A stretch of DNA of 12,506 nucleotides. It comes from Larix sibirica (taxonomy: Eukaryota; Streptophyta; Pinopsida; Pinales; Pinaceae). Shown here piece by piece: positions 1-7,110 of the stretch; position 1 is the first letter of the stretch; each line of letters starts with the position of its first letter. Below the pieces are notes generated by a model that was not told the origin of the DNA, did no database searches, and was given only the letters and a program-made list of their open reading frames with translations. The position numbers and the translations under genes are program-made. Location of the stretch: the NCBI GenBank assembly GCA_004151065.3, contig NWUY0300069743.1, positions 11,888-24,393 on the forward strand. The letters run 5' to 3'.

Positions 1-311
1 TGGGTGTAACAGATTGTTAACCCGGAGAGCGACCTCACAGTTCCGTCGAATACTAAAACAATAACCCTTAATCAACGGCAATGCGTGTTTCTTACCCGTT
101 CGAGGTGGTCTACGCTAAAACCCTAGGTATCCCGTGAACCGTTAAGTGTTTAGCCGCGTAGCCTGATAAACCCCGGGCCTGTAACTTTCGTCTTCTTCAT
201 CGCCGTGAAACCCTCCGCCATCGCCATTAAACCCTCCGCCATCGCCAACCCTCAACCTCTCAAGAATCTTACTATCCCAATTCCGTACTCTCTTTAGTAT
301 GTCATTATGCA
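1..311. other. GC-richer non-coding stretch with telo-box-like motif
   Basis: This stretch is clearly richer in G and C than the AT-rich DNA to its right, and contains several CpGs. Positions 117-127 read aaaaccctagg, which includes the AAACCCTA telo-box found in many plant promoters of translation-related genes. A second, weaker aaccctta lies near 63-70. No long open frame crosses it on either strand. A 30-codon frame on the minus strand (242 down to 150, ATG to TAA) contains an internal MAEG-type repeat, but it is too short to call a gene. It could be a promoter or leader of a gene beyond the left edge, or a repeat end. The sequence does not decide. Confidence 0.35.
208..246. repeat. Short tandem repeat, two 18-bp copies with 21-bp period
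   Basis: The 18-mer aaaccctccgccatcgcc occurs at 208-225 and again, identical, at 229-246, so the period is 21 bp. A partial third copy (tcatcgccgtg) lies just upstream. Because the period is a multiple of three, the repeat would stay in frame if the region were ever translated. Confidence 0.8.
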
Positions 312-443
312 TGTACATTTATTAAACGTGCACATAAGGGTGCACATAAAAGCCACGTCCTTGCTCTTTGTACATTTATTAATGTCTACATTTATTAAAT
401 GTGCACAAAAGGACCACATCCTCGGTCTTTATGCATTTATTGA
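312..443. repeat. Degenerate tandem repeat around 'tacatttattaa'
   Basis: The core tacatttattaa appears at about 314-325, 371-382 and 386-397, with a weaker atgcatttattga at 431-443. Between the cores are related segments (gtgcacataa or gtgcacaaaa, then cacgtcc or cacatcc, then ctcttt or gtcttt). The spacing is about 57-60 bp, with an extra partial unit in the middle. It looks like an old, decayed tandem array. Confidence 0.6.
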
Positions 444-912
444 TTTGGATGAATGAAAATATTTGTTAACCCCATGGATTAAAACATAAATTCATTTTAT
501 TTTATACTTTTTAATATTTAAAAACAATATACTCTTTTTTTCATTCTACCGTGTGTAACATCTAAATTTATTTTAGATAAACTCATATAAAACTATTAAA
601 TTTATATATAATTCATTATAATTATAATAAATAATTAAGTGATAAAAATGAATATTATACATACTTAAATTTAAATAAACTAGCATAGATTCATTTTAAA
701 TAATATCAAGAGGTTTCTAATTTCTTAAGATGTAATTTTTTATAATTATTAAATTTTTACACAAAAAATTTACACTTCAAGATACAAATTTATATATTTG
801 ACATTGATTTTTTTTTTTTAAAATTGAAATGATTTTTTTTAATTACTTTTGATTTTGGTTGCATTACTTTACAGCGTATTCCCTATATTGAACTTATTTT
901 CAATGTAAAAAA

Positions 913-1073
913 AATTAATATTTAAAAAAATTAAAAACAAAATTAATAAATTAATATTAATAGGAGATTTGAATAGTTATAAAAACAATAAATTAAAATT
1001 AATATTTAAAAAAAATAAAAACAAAATTAATAAATTAATGTAAATAACGATATTTAAATAGTCATAAAAACAA
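913..1073. repeat. 84-bp AT-rich tandem duplication
   Basis: Unit one (913-996) and unit two (997-1073) both start aattaatatttaaaaaaa and run on through a shared acaaaattaataaattaat. Both end near an atttgaatagttataaaaaca or atttaaatagtcataaaaaca segment. The copies differ by a few substitutions and small indels, so this is a real duplication rather than chance A/T richness. Confidence 0.75.
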
Positions 1074-1360
1074 AGGCACTTTTAATTTCAAATCTGATTT
1101 TTTTAAAGTCTAATTTTTGTTTTTTAAGCATTAATAAAACAATATCCTAAATACAGATAGACTCGTGGCATTTTATTCATTATAATTATTAAATATTTAC
1201 TAAATAAATTGGTTTCATTATAATGAGTATCTTTATAATTAAAAATTATAATACACTCACTAGTAATTATATAACATTTATTATAATTAATTAATAATTT
1301 AAACTTTTTCTTTACCAATAAATCAATATTAAATATTATTAAAATTTAACTTAATATCTA

Positions 1361-1375
1361 ATAGTTTATATTAAT
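1361..1375. repeat. Left target-site duplication of retroposon R1
   Basis: The 15-mer atagtttatattaat is found here and again, identical, at 2881-2895. The two copies flank the GC-richer insert at 1376-2880, and the right copy follows directly on the insert's A-run. Removing one copy plus the insert restores continuous AT-rich DNA. This is the footprint of target-primed reverse transcription. Confidence 0.9.
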
Positions 1376-2077
1376 CCCCATGGTGGGTGGAAACGGAGTT
1401 GGCTAGGAGGGAGGAGGGAGGCACGTGGCGGGACGATCTTCCCCTCGTGCACCCACCTCATCGTCCTCCTTAAATTGCTTATCACCTGGATCATTCTCCC
1501 TCGTGGAGAGTAATTGTTCCCTGCATGTTCGTACATGATCACATTGGCCGAGGGAGCTTGGCATTTATGCATCGGAGGTTTGGTTCTAAGGCAGGTTGGC
1601 TGTTCATTATGATGAAGAGTGCGAGCTTTGCGGTATGGTCAGATTCATTATGGATGAAGCATGGGCGATTCTCCATCATGCAGGTTAAATTCTTGTCTTT
1701 GGAGATCTCTATGGTCCATTCTGGTATGCCGGGCAACTCCTTCGCTCCCATATTGCTTGTTTCATTGAATCCGGTGGACAGACTCAGTTTGGATACTCTA
1801 TGGAATCCAGGCATTGCTGTATCTTGTGCCTCCGATCCTGCGACTGGGTCTACTTTCTTTAGTAAGCGGTTTTTCAGCTCTGTTCCTATTCTGCTTCGTG
1901 TTTCTAAGGGCGACCTTCTGAGCGACCTTACGTTCGCTCACCACCCTCACCGTTGTTGCTATCATAGCCGCCTTTCCCCCTGTTACTCATGGCTCTGTCT
2001 CTAGCTTTACGAAGGACCTTTGCCTCTCTCTTCATTTGATTGATCTGTGGGCCTTGGGCACTCTCCCTGTCTGCATC

Positions 2078-2575
2078 ATGCCTCCTCGCAAGAACCCCCA
2101 CTGTAGCTCCACTTTACCCGAATTCTGCCTTTCAGAACCCATGGCCCCTCCTGCCCATTTTCAAAAGCTCTTGGTGGACAAATGCAAGCGTTTCAAAAAG
2201 GAGATCCCTGAGTCTGTCCAAGGGAAAATCCAGCTCACCAAGGAGGAAACGGACGTGGATAGAACTTGTCTTGGTATTGAGGAAATTAATAAAGAGTTCA
2301 TGGAGTTAATCCCCGACCTGGGCTCCTCCCGTGGCAAGCTCACCCTATACCAGAAATCACTAGATATGTATTGGTCGCAAAAAATGGTTCTTGGTAGAAT
2401 GCTAGTGGAGAAAGACGAGCAGCATGGGGAAATCCTTCTTCTGCAAGACAAAATGCTACTCCTTCTGAAGAGCATTATCAGCAATCAGCAAAGCATCCTC
2501 AACAATCAGCTTGTTTTAGCCAAGCGTCTGGGTATTCAGCTAGATCATGGTTCCACCAGCAACGCTCAAGAGTAA
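2078..2575 (+). CDS. Unknown helical protein of retroposon R1 (165 aa)
   Basis: This frame is uninterrupted from ATG 2078 to the TAA at 2573-2575. The frame extends further upstream, but the only start there is a TTG at 2036, so ATG 2078 is the better choice. The N-terminus (residues 1-30) is rich in Pro and Cys and starts MPPRKNP. Residues 30-60 are charged. Residues 68-79 contain EEINKEFMELIP. From about 95 to 152 there is a long, Leu-rich helical stretch, strongest at 117-150, which could form a coiled coil. The C-terminus ends DHGSTSNAQE. I see no zinc knuckle, RRM, membrane segment or signal peptide, so it does not resemble the usual plant LINE ORF1. A related but broken ORF lies at 7111-7554 on the minus strand. 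The function is not known; self-association or RNA binding would be guesses. The intact frame beside badly decayed elements suggests recent insertion or selection. Confidence 0.55.
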   Translation: MPPRKNPHCSSTLPEFCLSEPMAPPAHFQKLLVDKCKRFKKEIPESVQGKIQLTKEETDVDRTCLGIEEINKEFMELIPDLGSSRGKLTLYQKSLDMYWSQKMVLGRMLVEKDEQHGEILLLQDKMLLLLKSIISNQQSILNNQLVLAKRLGIQLDHGSTSNAQE

Positions 2576-2850
2576 TTCACTGCTCTCTCAGTGCTTGTCG
2601 CTGCTTCTCTCTGAAGTTGTTTTTTCTATGTTTCTATGAATATTTCGGTTTTATCTTCTATCCATAGCTCACGTTGATAGTGTTTTTGTTGTTCGTTTTG
2701 GATATTAGATGTTTAAACCTGGATTTGAAATCTTAAACTCCTTACTTTGGTCTCGTTTCTCTTTAGAGGAGACTGTTTTTTAGACCGTTCAAACCTGTTT
2801 TCTCTCTGTTGAGAGGGCTTGTGGACTCCTGTATATCTCTGTTTTATGGC

Positions 2851-2880
2851 AATAGAAGGTTTGTCTTATTTACAAAAAAA
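2851..2880 (+). other. R1 3' tail motif and oligo-A end
   Basis: The end of R1 reads aatagaaggtttgtcttatttac at 2851-2873, followed by A7. Retroposon R2 ends with nearly the same motif on the minus strand (6716-6744). A shared, short 3' end followed by A is what LINE reverse transcriptases use to recognise template RNA, so this is the likely recognition end of the family. The role is inference; the similarity is seen directly. Confidence 0.65.
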
Positions 2881-2895
2881 ATAGTTTATATTAAT
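2881..2895. repeat. Right target-site duplication of retroposon R1
   Basis: This is the second copy of atagtttatattaat, identical to 1361-1375 and directly after the A-run of R1. It is followed by atttaatattata, which continues the original AT-rich target DNA up to the start of LINE-A. Confidence 0.9.
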
Positions 2896-2900
2896 ATTTA

Positions 2901-2908
2901 ATATTATA
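2901..2908. repeat. Possible left target-site duplication of LINE-A
   Basis: The 8-mer atattata here matches 5966-5973, just after the short A end of LINE-A. The placement is right for a target-site duplication. The short length and AT-only composition make chance agreement quite possible. Confidence 0.3.
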
Positions 2909-2910
2909 AT

Positions 2911-3425
2911 CATAGGGTTGTTGCTCTTCCACTGGATTTGGAGCATAATTTCATTTTTCCCCTTTAAATTCAATGGTACGTAGCTAGCAAATAAGGTCTT
3001 TTGTGATTTTGTAAGGGAACGTTAGTCTGGATTTGGAGCATAATTTCATTTTTTCCCCATACGTAGCTAGCAAATAAGGTCTTTTGTGATTTTGTAAGGG
3101 AACGTTGGTCTGCTCTTACTTGTGAGAAGACTCTCTCTCCATTGCTATCTTTGAAAAAAAATCTCAAGTCTCTTCGAGTTGATGTTGTGAAGTGGGACAA
3201 ACAAGAGAAGAAATCCATGGTTGAGGAACTGTGTACAATTGAATATCAACTTTCCAATTTAGAATGCAATATTGATGAAGATTATTTCTCGGTGAGCAAG
3301 AAAGAGAAAATTGTGAAGTTGGACCAGTAGAAAGCTTCAATCTTAAATCAGCTAGAAAGTACATGGCATCTTAAGAGTAGGGCGTTATTGGTTGCCCAAG
3401 GAGACCAAAACATAAAAAAAAATTC
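2911..3425 (+). pseudogene. LINE-A endonuclease end and linker to RT, broken
   Basis: Translation starts with the His of the endonuclease SDH/SNH motif (2911-2913), then PFKFNGT at about 2960-2980. It continues with a Trp-to-stop at 2981-2983, LANKVFCDFVRER, and another Trp-to-stop at 3023-3025. After a tandem duplication the frame moves on to LKSLRVDVVKWDKQEKKSM (about 3163-3219), a helical linker usual between endonuclease and RT in plant LINEs. A TAG stands at 3328-3330, then a GDQN segment comparable to the family's GDxNTKFFH. A frameshift lies in the A-run near 3411-3420. No function remains. The match is to the arrangement and wording of plant L1 ORF2, judged by eye. Confidence 0.75.
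2932..3109 (+). repeat. Local tandem duplication inside LINE-A
   Basis: Unit one (2932-3026, 95 bp) and unit two (3027-3109, 83 bp) both begin ctggatttggagcataattt and share tacgtagctagcaaataagg. Both then run to aagggaacgtt. Unit two lacks 13 bp around the ttaaattcaatgg of unit one and has one extra T. The duplication shifts the reading frame. The units also differ at one codon, TAG at 3023-3025 against TGG at 3106-3108, which dates that stop relative to the duplication. Confidence 0.92.
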
Positions 3426-5060
3426 AGAGATTTCCTTCTTAGAGGAGAAACATTAACTCCAATTGGGGAATACAAAATCATGAAGGTAAGGTCATGTCTG
3501 GCAAGTCCTCCTTACAGACTGTTGTTGTTACCCACTTTAAAGATATATATAAACATGTTTCAGTAAATAATTTGGTGGACTAGATGAAGCTTGTTAAGTT
3601 GTATCCTAATTTTTTTAATGATGATGATGGAAAAAAGATTGGTTGTGAGGTAACATTGGAGGAAATTAAAGGGGTCCTGAAAAAATTTGTAAAGGAGAAA
3701 AGTCACATTCTGGATGGCTGGACCGTAGAATTTTTTCTTCATTTCTTTGATTTCATTAGACGGGATCTTTTAATGACGATTGAAGAATTTAGGAAGAAGG
3801 CTTATATTCCTGAAAAGTTGAATTCTACATATATCACCCTGATTCCAAAAAAGGATAAGTCGGGGAACTATAATGACTATCGTCCTATATCTCTGTACAA
3901 TTTGTTATATAAAGTCATTACAAAAATCAAACCAATATTGGTGAAGTACATTTCCATGGAACGGTTTGGGTTCCTTTTCAACCATCAAATACTTGATGCA
4001 GTCGGAGTGGCTCAAGAATGCCCGCAGTCTATCAAAATCAAGAATCTTCAAGCTTTCATTTTAAACATGGATTTAAGAAAGGCTTATGATAGAGTTGATT
4101 GGTCTTATTTGAGATTTTTATTAATCTAGATTGGTCTTCCGATCGAGGTAACTAATTGGATAATGGCGTGCATATCCTCTTCTACCTTTGATATATTGAT
4201 TAATGGATTTCCCACAAATTTCTTCTCTGATTGTAGAGGCATTCGATAGGGGTGCCCCTTGTCACCTTTATTGTTCATTCTTGTCATTGAAGGCTTAAGC
4301 AAACTTATTGGTGAAGCAAAAAACTCATTTAAGATCAAAGGTATCATAATTTCTAGTTCTTTATCTATTACACACTTGCTTTTTGTTGATGATGTTTTGG
4401 TCTTTGGTGATGGAACAATAAATGAATGGAAGTATTATAAATCCATCTATGAGGTCTTTTGCAATGTGACTGGCATGGCCATCAGCTTTCAAAAATCTAG
4501 TTTCCTTTTCTATTGTACAAATCAGGGGTTTGTGAGCAATATAGGGATCTTTTGCCTTTCAATATGGAGAATTTGGATTTGGGCTTCAAGTATCTTGGGT
4601 ACTATCTCAATACAAACAAGTATCACATTGCAGATTAGAGTTGGTTGCTACAAAAAGTTGATAGGAGCATCAACAACTGGGTGTACCCTTGGCTATCTAT
4701 TGGTGGAAAACTTATCCTTATCCAATTTGTTTTGCAGAGTATCCCAGTTTATTGGTTCGGCATGATGAAGGTTCCTATGTCAATTATCAACTCCATCTGC
4801 AGAAATATCTTCCACTTTATCTGGGTTCGTAAGCCACATATCACCAAATTTCATCTTTCAAGTTGGGAAAGTCTTTCTTGGCCAAAGAAGATGGGGGGAT
4901 GGGGTCTTTTAAATTTGGATTGGTTTAGCTAGGCCTTACGGACAAAGAGTCTGTGGAGGGATATTTTAGGGGATGGTCTTTGGAGTTCTATCATTAGAAA
5001 TAAGTATTTAAAACTTTTACAGCTATACAATGAATTCGTGAGACAATGTTACTTTATTGG
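3426..5060 (+). pseudogene. LINE-A reverse transcriptase, broken
   Basis: The frame runs through the RT palm. DGWTVEFF is at about 3716-3739 (the family usually has GPDG before it). NDYRPISL is at about 3872-3895, where YRPISL is the usual wording. NMDLRKAYDRVDW is at about 4064-4102, with the motif A catalytic Asp at 4070-4072. RGIR-stop-GCPLSP is at about 4235-4267. The catalytic FVDD box is at 4382-4393. A one-base frameshift near 4535 leads into the thumb region, with GYYL, SIGGKLILIQ, the Trp-rich KKMGGWGL near 4885-4908 and KSLWRDI near 4948-4968. Stops are TAG at 3440, 3581, 4127, 4247, 4636 and 4930. About five residues before KPIL (family IANRL) are missing. Both catalytic Asp sites survive, but the protein cannot be made. 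Confidence 0.9.
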
Positions 5061-5725
5061 AATGCCTCTATAATATGGAGGGGGTTAAAACCATACCTAT
5101 TTTCACTATTTGGGATTTTTGGAAATGCAGAAACATGATCATGTTTGAGAATATTATGCCTTATGAATATGTCATTTGTAGAAGAATCTTGTATTCATTG
5201 AATGAATACCCTGTAAATGATATGCAACATAAGTGCAGGAAAATAGTGTGACCTGGAATTGATAGTGATATCTCTTATAGGTTTTTTTATGGTGCGACAA
5301 AGAATGGAATATGTGGGGTAGGCATGGTTTTATATATTAAAAGGGATCATAAGATCATGCCAAAGATGGGTGCTGATAAAGTTAGTAACACTAGGGCAGA
5401 ACTACTTGGCCTTTGGGGGTTATTGTGGTTTGCTTTAAAAAGAGGCATTTATCATATTAGAATTTTTGGTGATTCAAGAATCATCACTGAGTGGGAAATT
5501 GGTGAGTTTGATATACATGCTCTCCTTCTGGAACATTGGATGCATAAAACTAGATGTTTGATTGAGTCGTTTGATGATATATCTTTTTCACATATCTATC
5601 GTGAGATCAACATGGATGCTGACATATTATCTAAGGAGGCTTTGGGTCCTATGGATGGCTACTTATCTTTTGAAGAATATGTTGCAGGCAGCATAGTAGA
5701 TATTGGTGTTGTTAATATATTTTAG
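5061..5725 (+). pseudogene. LINE-A RNase H domain with deletion junction before it
   Basis: IIWRGLK (5070-5090) comes from the region after RT. Next to it, IWDFWKCRNM (5108-5137) belongs after the zinc-binding region, so the zinc region is deleted between them. After a TGA at 5249-5251 the frame is open to the TAG after 5722 and encodes an archaeal-like RNase H of the RVT_3 type. It shows FFYGAT at 5282-5299, TRAELLGLWGLL from about 5390, IFGDSRIITEW from about 5462 and NMDADILSKEA from about 5609. The first catalytic Asp (normally DGA) is Tyr, while the Glu and the other two Asp are present. LINE RNase H would remove the RNA strand after cDNA synthesis; this copy is probably dead. Confidence 0.88.
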
Positions 5726-5965
5726 TCTTGTTTTATGGAATTATCAAGGATGATGTTTTTGTTTTTTGAAGACGGTTCTCTATGCATAATGTATCTAGGG
5801 TGTACTTGTATCAGTTTTTTGTAGCACCTAGTGATCCATCTGATAGGAATGGAGTTTTTGTAATACAGTGTATATGAATTGAGATGCTAATGTCCATTGT
5901 ATACCCTTTGTAACTTTGATTTTCGCAAGGAAATAACAAGTTGCTGCTTTTTTCATTTGAAAAAT
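5726..5965 (+). other. LINE-A 3' untranslated region and tail
   Basis: This is non-coding DNA after the RNase H stop. It ends caaggaaataacaagttgctgc followed by ttttttcatttgaaaa, a form common at plant LINE 3' ends. LINE-B ends in a similar way on the minus strand (aaggaact then a T-run and gaaa near 8330-8345), supporting this as the true 3' end. Confidence 0.65.
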
Positions 5966-6707
5966 ATATTATATCTTATTTTTTAATTAATTATTAAGTA
6001 TTTCCATCTTCTTAATACAATATTAGTTATTTATAATTAATATCATCATCAACTAATACTATAATTAATTAATTCAACATCTGTCGCTCATTGTAAAAAT
6101 GTGATTAAGCACCATATTTCACTAAAGCAAAGACACAGTATACATCAACACAATATATATTAAATTTAACGAGGGTATATTATGTGTCTTTATAGTGCAT
6201 TTCAACCCTTAACATGGCTATATTTTTTAGATGTTTCCTCCCAACTAAGTCACCTTAAGGGTATTGAACTCAGGTCGTTAACAAACGAAACTCACACCTT
6301 AACCAATTGAGCTAGCAAGAGTTGACTTTTTTATTTATTAATTTAAATAGAAGTTTGTTTTCTTCTTTATACAAAGATCTTTGATTAACATGATTTTTCA
6401 ATAATCAATTGAGTATTCAAAATTCTATTCAACATAACCTTTTATATTAATAATATGATTAAAATTGTGTAATTTTATTTGTAATATAAAGTTTCATTTA
6501 CAATATTGAAAAGACTTTCGATGAAATTTGCTTTGTTAATATTATAATATCATTTTATTCTATGCACAACTATTACATTAAAACATTTCTAAGAGGTGGG
6601 TATAAACAGTTGTGCTGCTAAATTCACTTGTTAGATTTTTAATTTTTTTTTAAAACAAGTCATATCCATACAATCAAACTCTATAACCATTATAAAATAT
6701 ATATTCA
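5966..6707. other. AT-rich spacer between LINE-A and R2
   Basis: This is AT-rich DNA without a credible coding frame on either strand. The only structured part I can name is the tRNA-like segment at 6250-6321. The stretch 6600-6707 leads directly into the T-run that marks the 3' end of R2. Confidence 0.6.
6250..6321 (-). mobile_element. tRNA-derived SINE-like fragment (A and B boxes)
   Basis: On the minus strand, 6314-6303 reads tagctcaattgg, a good RNA polymerase III A box (tRNA D-arm). About 43 nt further, 6271-6259 reads gagttcaataccc, a degenerate B box (tRNA T-arm, usually GGTTCRANNCC). The spacing is that of a tRNA. The D and anticodon stems do not pair properly and the T-arm lacks the standard G-C pairs, so it is not a working tRNA gene. 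Either a SINE head or an old tRNA pseudogene fits. I could not fix the SINE body, tail or target-site duplication, so only the tRNA-like part is marked. Confidence 0.55.
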
Positions 6708-6715
6708 TTTTTTTT

Positions 6716-6744
6716 GTGTGTGAATAAGATAGAAACATTCTATT
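6716..6744 (-). other. R2 3' tail motif
   Basis: Read on the minus strand, this begins aatagaatgtttctatcttat and ends cacac before an A-run. Against the R1 tail (2851-2873) it keeps nearly every base, with a small insertion before tcttatt. Two copies inserted at different places, in opposite orientation, with the same end just before the A tail indicate a true element terminus. Confidence 0.65.
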
Positions 6745-7110
6745 ACTGATAAAGGAAAAATATGTACATATTGTTACAAAAAGTGTATGGCCTGAGCGTA
6801 GACCACATTAGTCGAATATCCCACTAAGCCTTACAAAATCACCATTCCACCTGCAACCGCCCTTACTAACCCCTTTGCCACCCTACAAAGATTCCATCCT
6901 AGGTGTAAATACATTACTATCCCATCCCATTGCAGGCGTAAAGCCATTACAAAACAAGCTATTCGAAAACGGTAATAACAAGTATGACAAACATTATGTC
7001 TCAGCTCACTGTCTTTACAAAACCAACATAATCATTCAAATGATAAAAAACACCAAGACGGAGAATGAAAAATACTAGATCGGGTCGGCCATTGGAGGTG
7101 CAGAGTCCTC

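Larger units (their letters stand above)
444..1375. other. AT-rich non-coding DNA
   Basis: This is very AT-rich sequence full of short A/T runs. No credible coding frame is present: the only open stretch, minus strand 1124-1318, has the amino-acid make-up expected of translated AT-rich DNA. Its right end is the target site of retroposon R1. Apart from the tandem repeat at 913-1073 I see nothing identifiable. Confidence 0.7.
1376..2880 (+). mobile_element. Retroposon R1, complete, with target-site duplication and A tail
   Basis: A 1505-bp insert is bounded by a 15-bp direct repeat and ends in a run of seven As (2874-2880), preceded by a tail segment at 2851-2873. It is visibly GC-richer than the flanks, and its 5' end carries G-rich tracts (gggaggagggagg near 1408-1420). 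It codes for no recognisable reverse transcriptase, endonuclease, RNase H or gag-like protein. It holds a long leader (1376-2077), one intact 165-codon ORF (2078-2575) and a 3' untranslated part (2576-2873). The hallmarks fit a transcript copied by LINE machinery in trans. It could be a retrocopy of a host mRNA, but the related element R2 in the same window argues for a dispersed family. It inserted about 30 bp left of the LINE-A start. Confidence 0.85.
2909..5965 (+). mobile_element. LINE-A: 5'-truncated plant L1-type LINE with RNase H
   Basis: The + strand carries, in order, the last part of the APE-type endonuclease (Asn-His near 2908-2913), a linker, the reverse transcriptase, the post-RT region and a C-terminal RNase H. 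It then has a 3' untranslated part ending in tttttcatttgaaaa (5950-5964), typical of plant LINE ends. It starts inside the endonuclease, so ORF1 and most of the endonuclease are missing, as expected when reverse transcription stops early. The frame changes at least five times and holds about ten TAG stops and one TGA. An internal deletion of about 670 bp removes the zinc-binding region. An 8-bp atattata flanks it at 2901-2908 and 5966-5973; this may be the target-site duplication, but in such AT-rich DNA it could be chance. Confidence 0.88.

Noticed and set aside
150-242. A 30-codon minus-strand frame with MAEG repeats
   Set aside because: It is short, has no support from a splice site or homology, and is produced by the 21-bp tandem repeat.
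312-1073. A CRISPR array or other bacterial repeat system
   Set aside because: The repeats are directly tandem or degenerate with no regular unique spacers, and the whole window is plant-like.
1366-1814. Minus-strand frames of 68 and 91 codons in R1
   Set aside because: They oppose the direction set by the A tail and target-site duplication, and the first crosses the element boundary at 1376. They are shadow frames.
1525-2004. A 159-codon ATG-initiated + strand frame in the R1 leader
   Set aside because: It has no recognisable domain, and the matching part of R2 does not keep a comparable frame. The opposite strand also has open frames here, as GC-richer DNA often does. It may be leader sequence.
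2036-2309. Longer or overlapping starts for the R1 ORF (TTG at 2036, and a second frame from 2040)
   Set aside because: A TTG start is unlikely in a plant transcript. ATG 2078 matches the start position in R2 and gives an intact frame. The other frame is a shadow.
2161-2484. Minus-strand 107-codon frame over the R1 ORF
   Set aside because: It is antisense to the conserved frame and is Ser- and Arg-rich, as expected from the complement of Leu- and Lys-rich codons.
1361-2895. R1 as an LTR retrotransposon or a solo LTR
   Set aside because: There are no terminal repeats, TG..CA ends, primer-binding site or polypurine tract. A 15-bp target duplication and an A tail point to LINE-type retroposition.
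4126-4347. Minus-strand frame over the LINE-A RT
   Set aside because: The + strand carries clear RT motifs here. This is antisense.
2901-5973. A firm target-site duplication for LINE-A
   Set aside because: Only 8 AT-only bases agree (atattata), which can occur by chance in this DNA, so it is listed at low confidence only.
6250-6321. A functional tRNA gene
   Set aside because: The D, anticodon and T stems do not pair well and the B box is degenerate.
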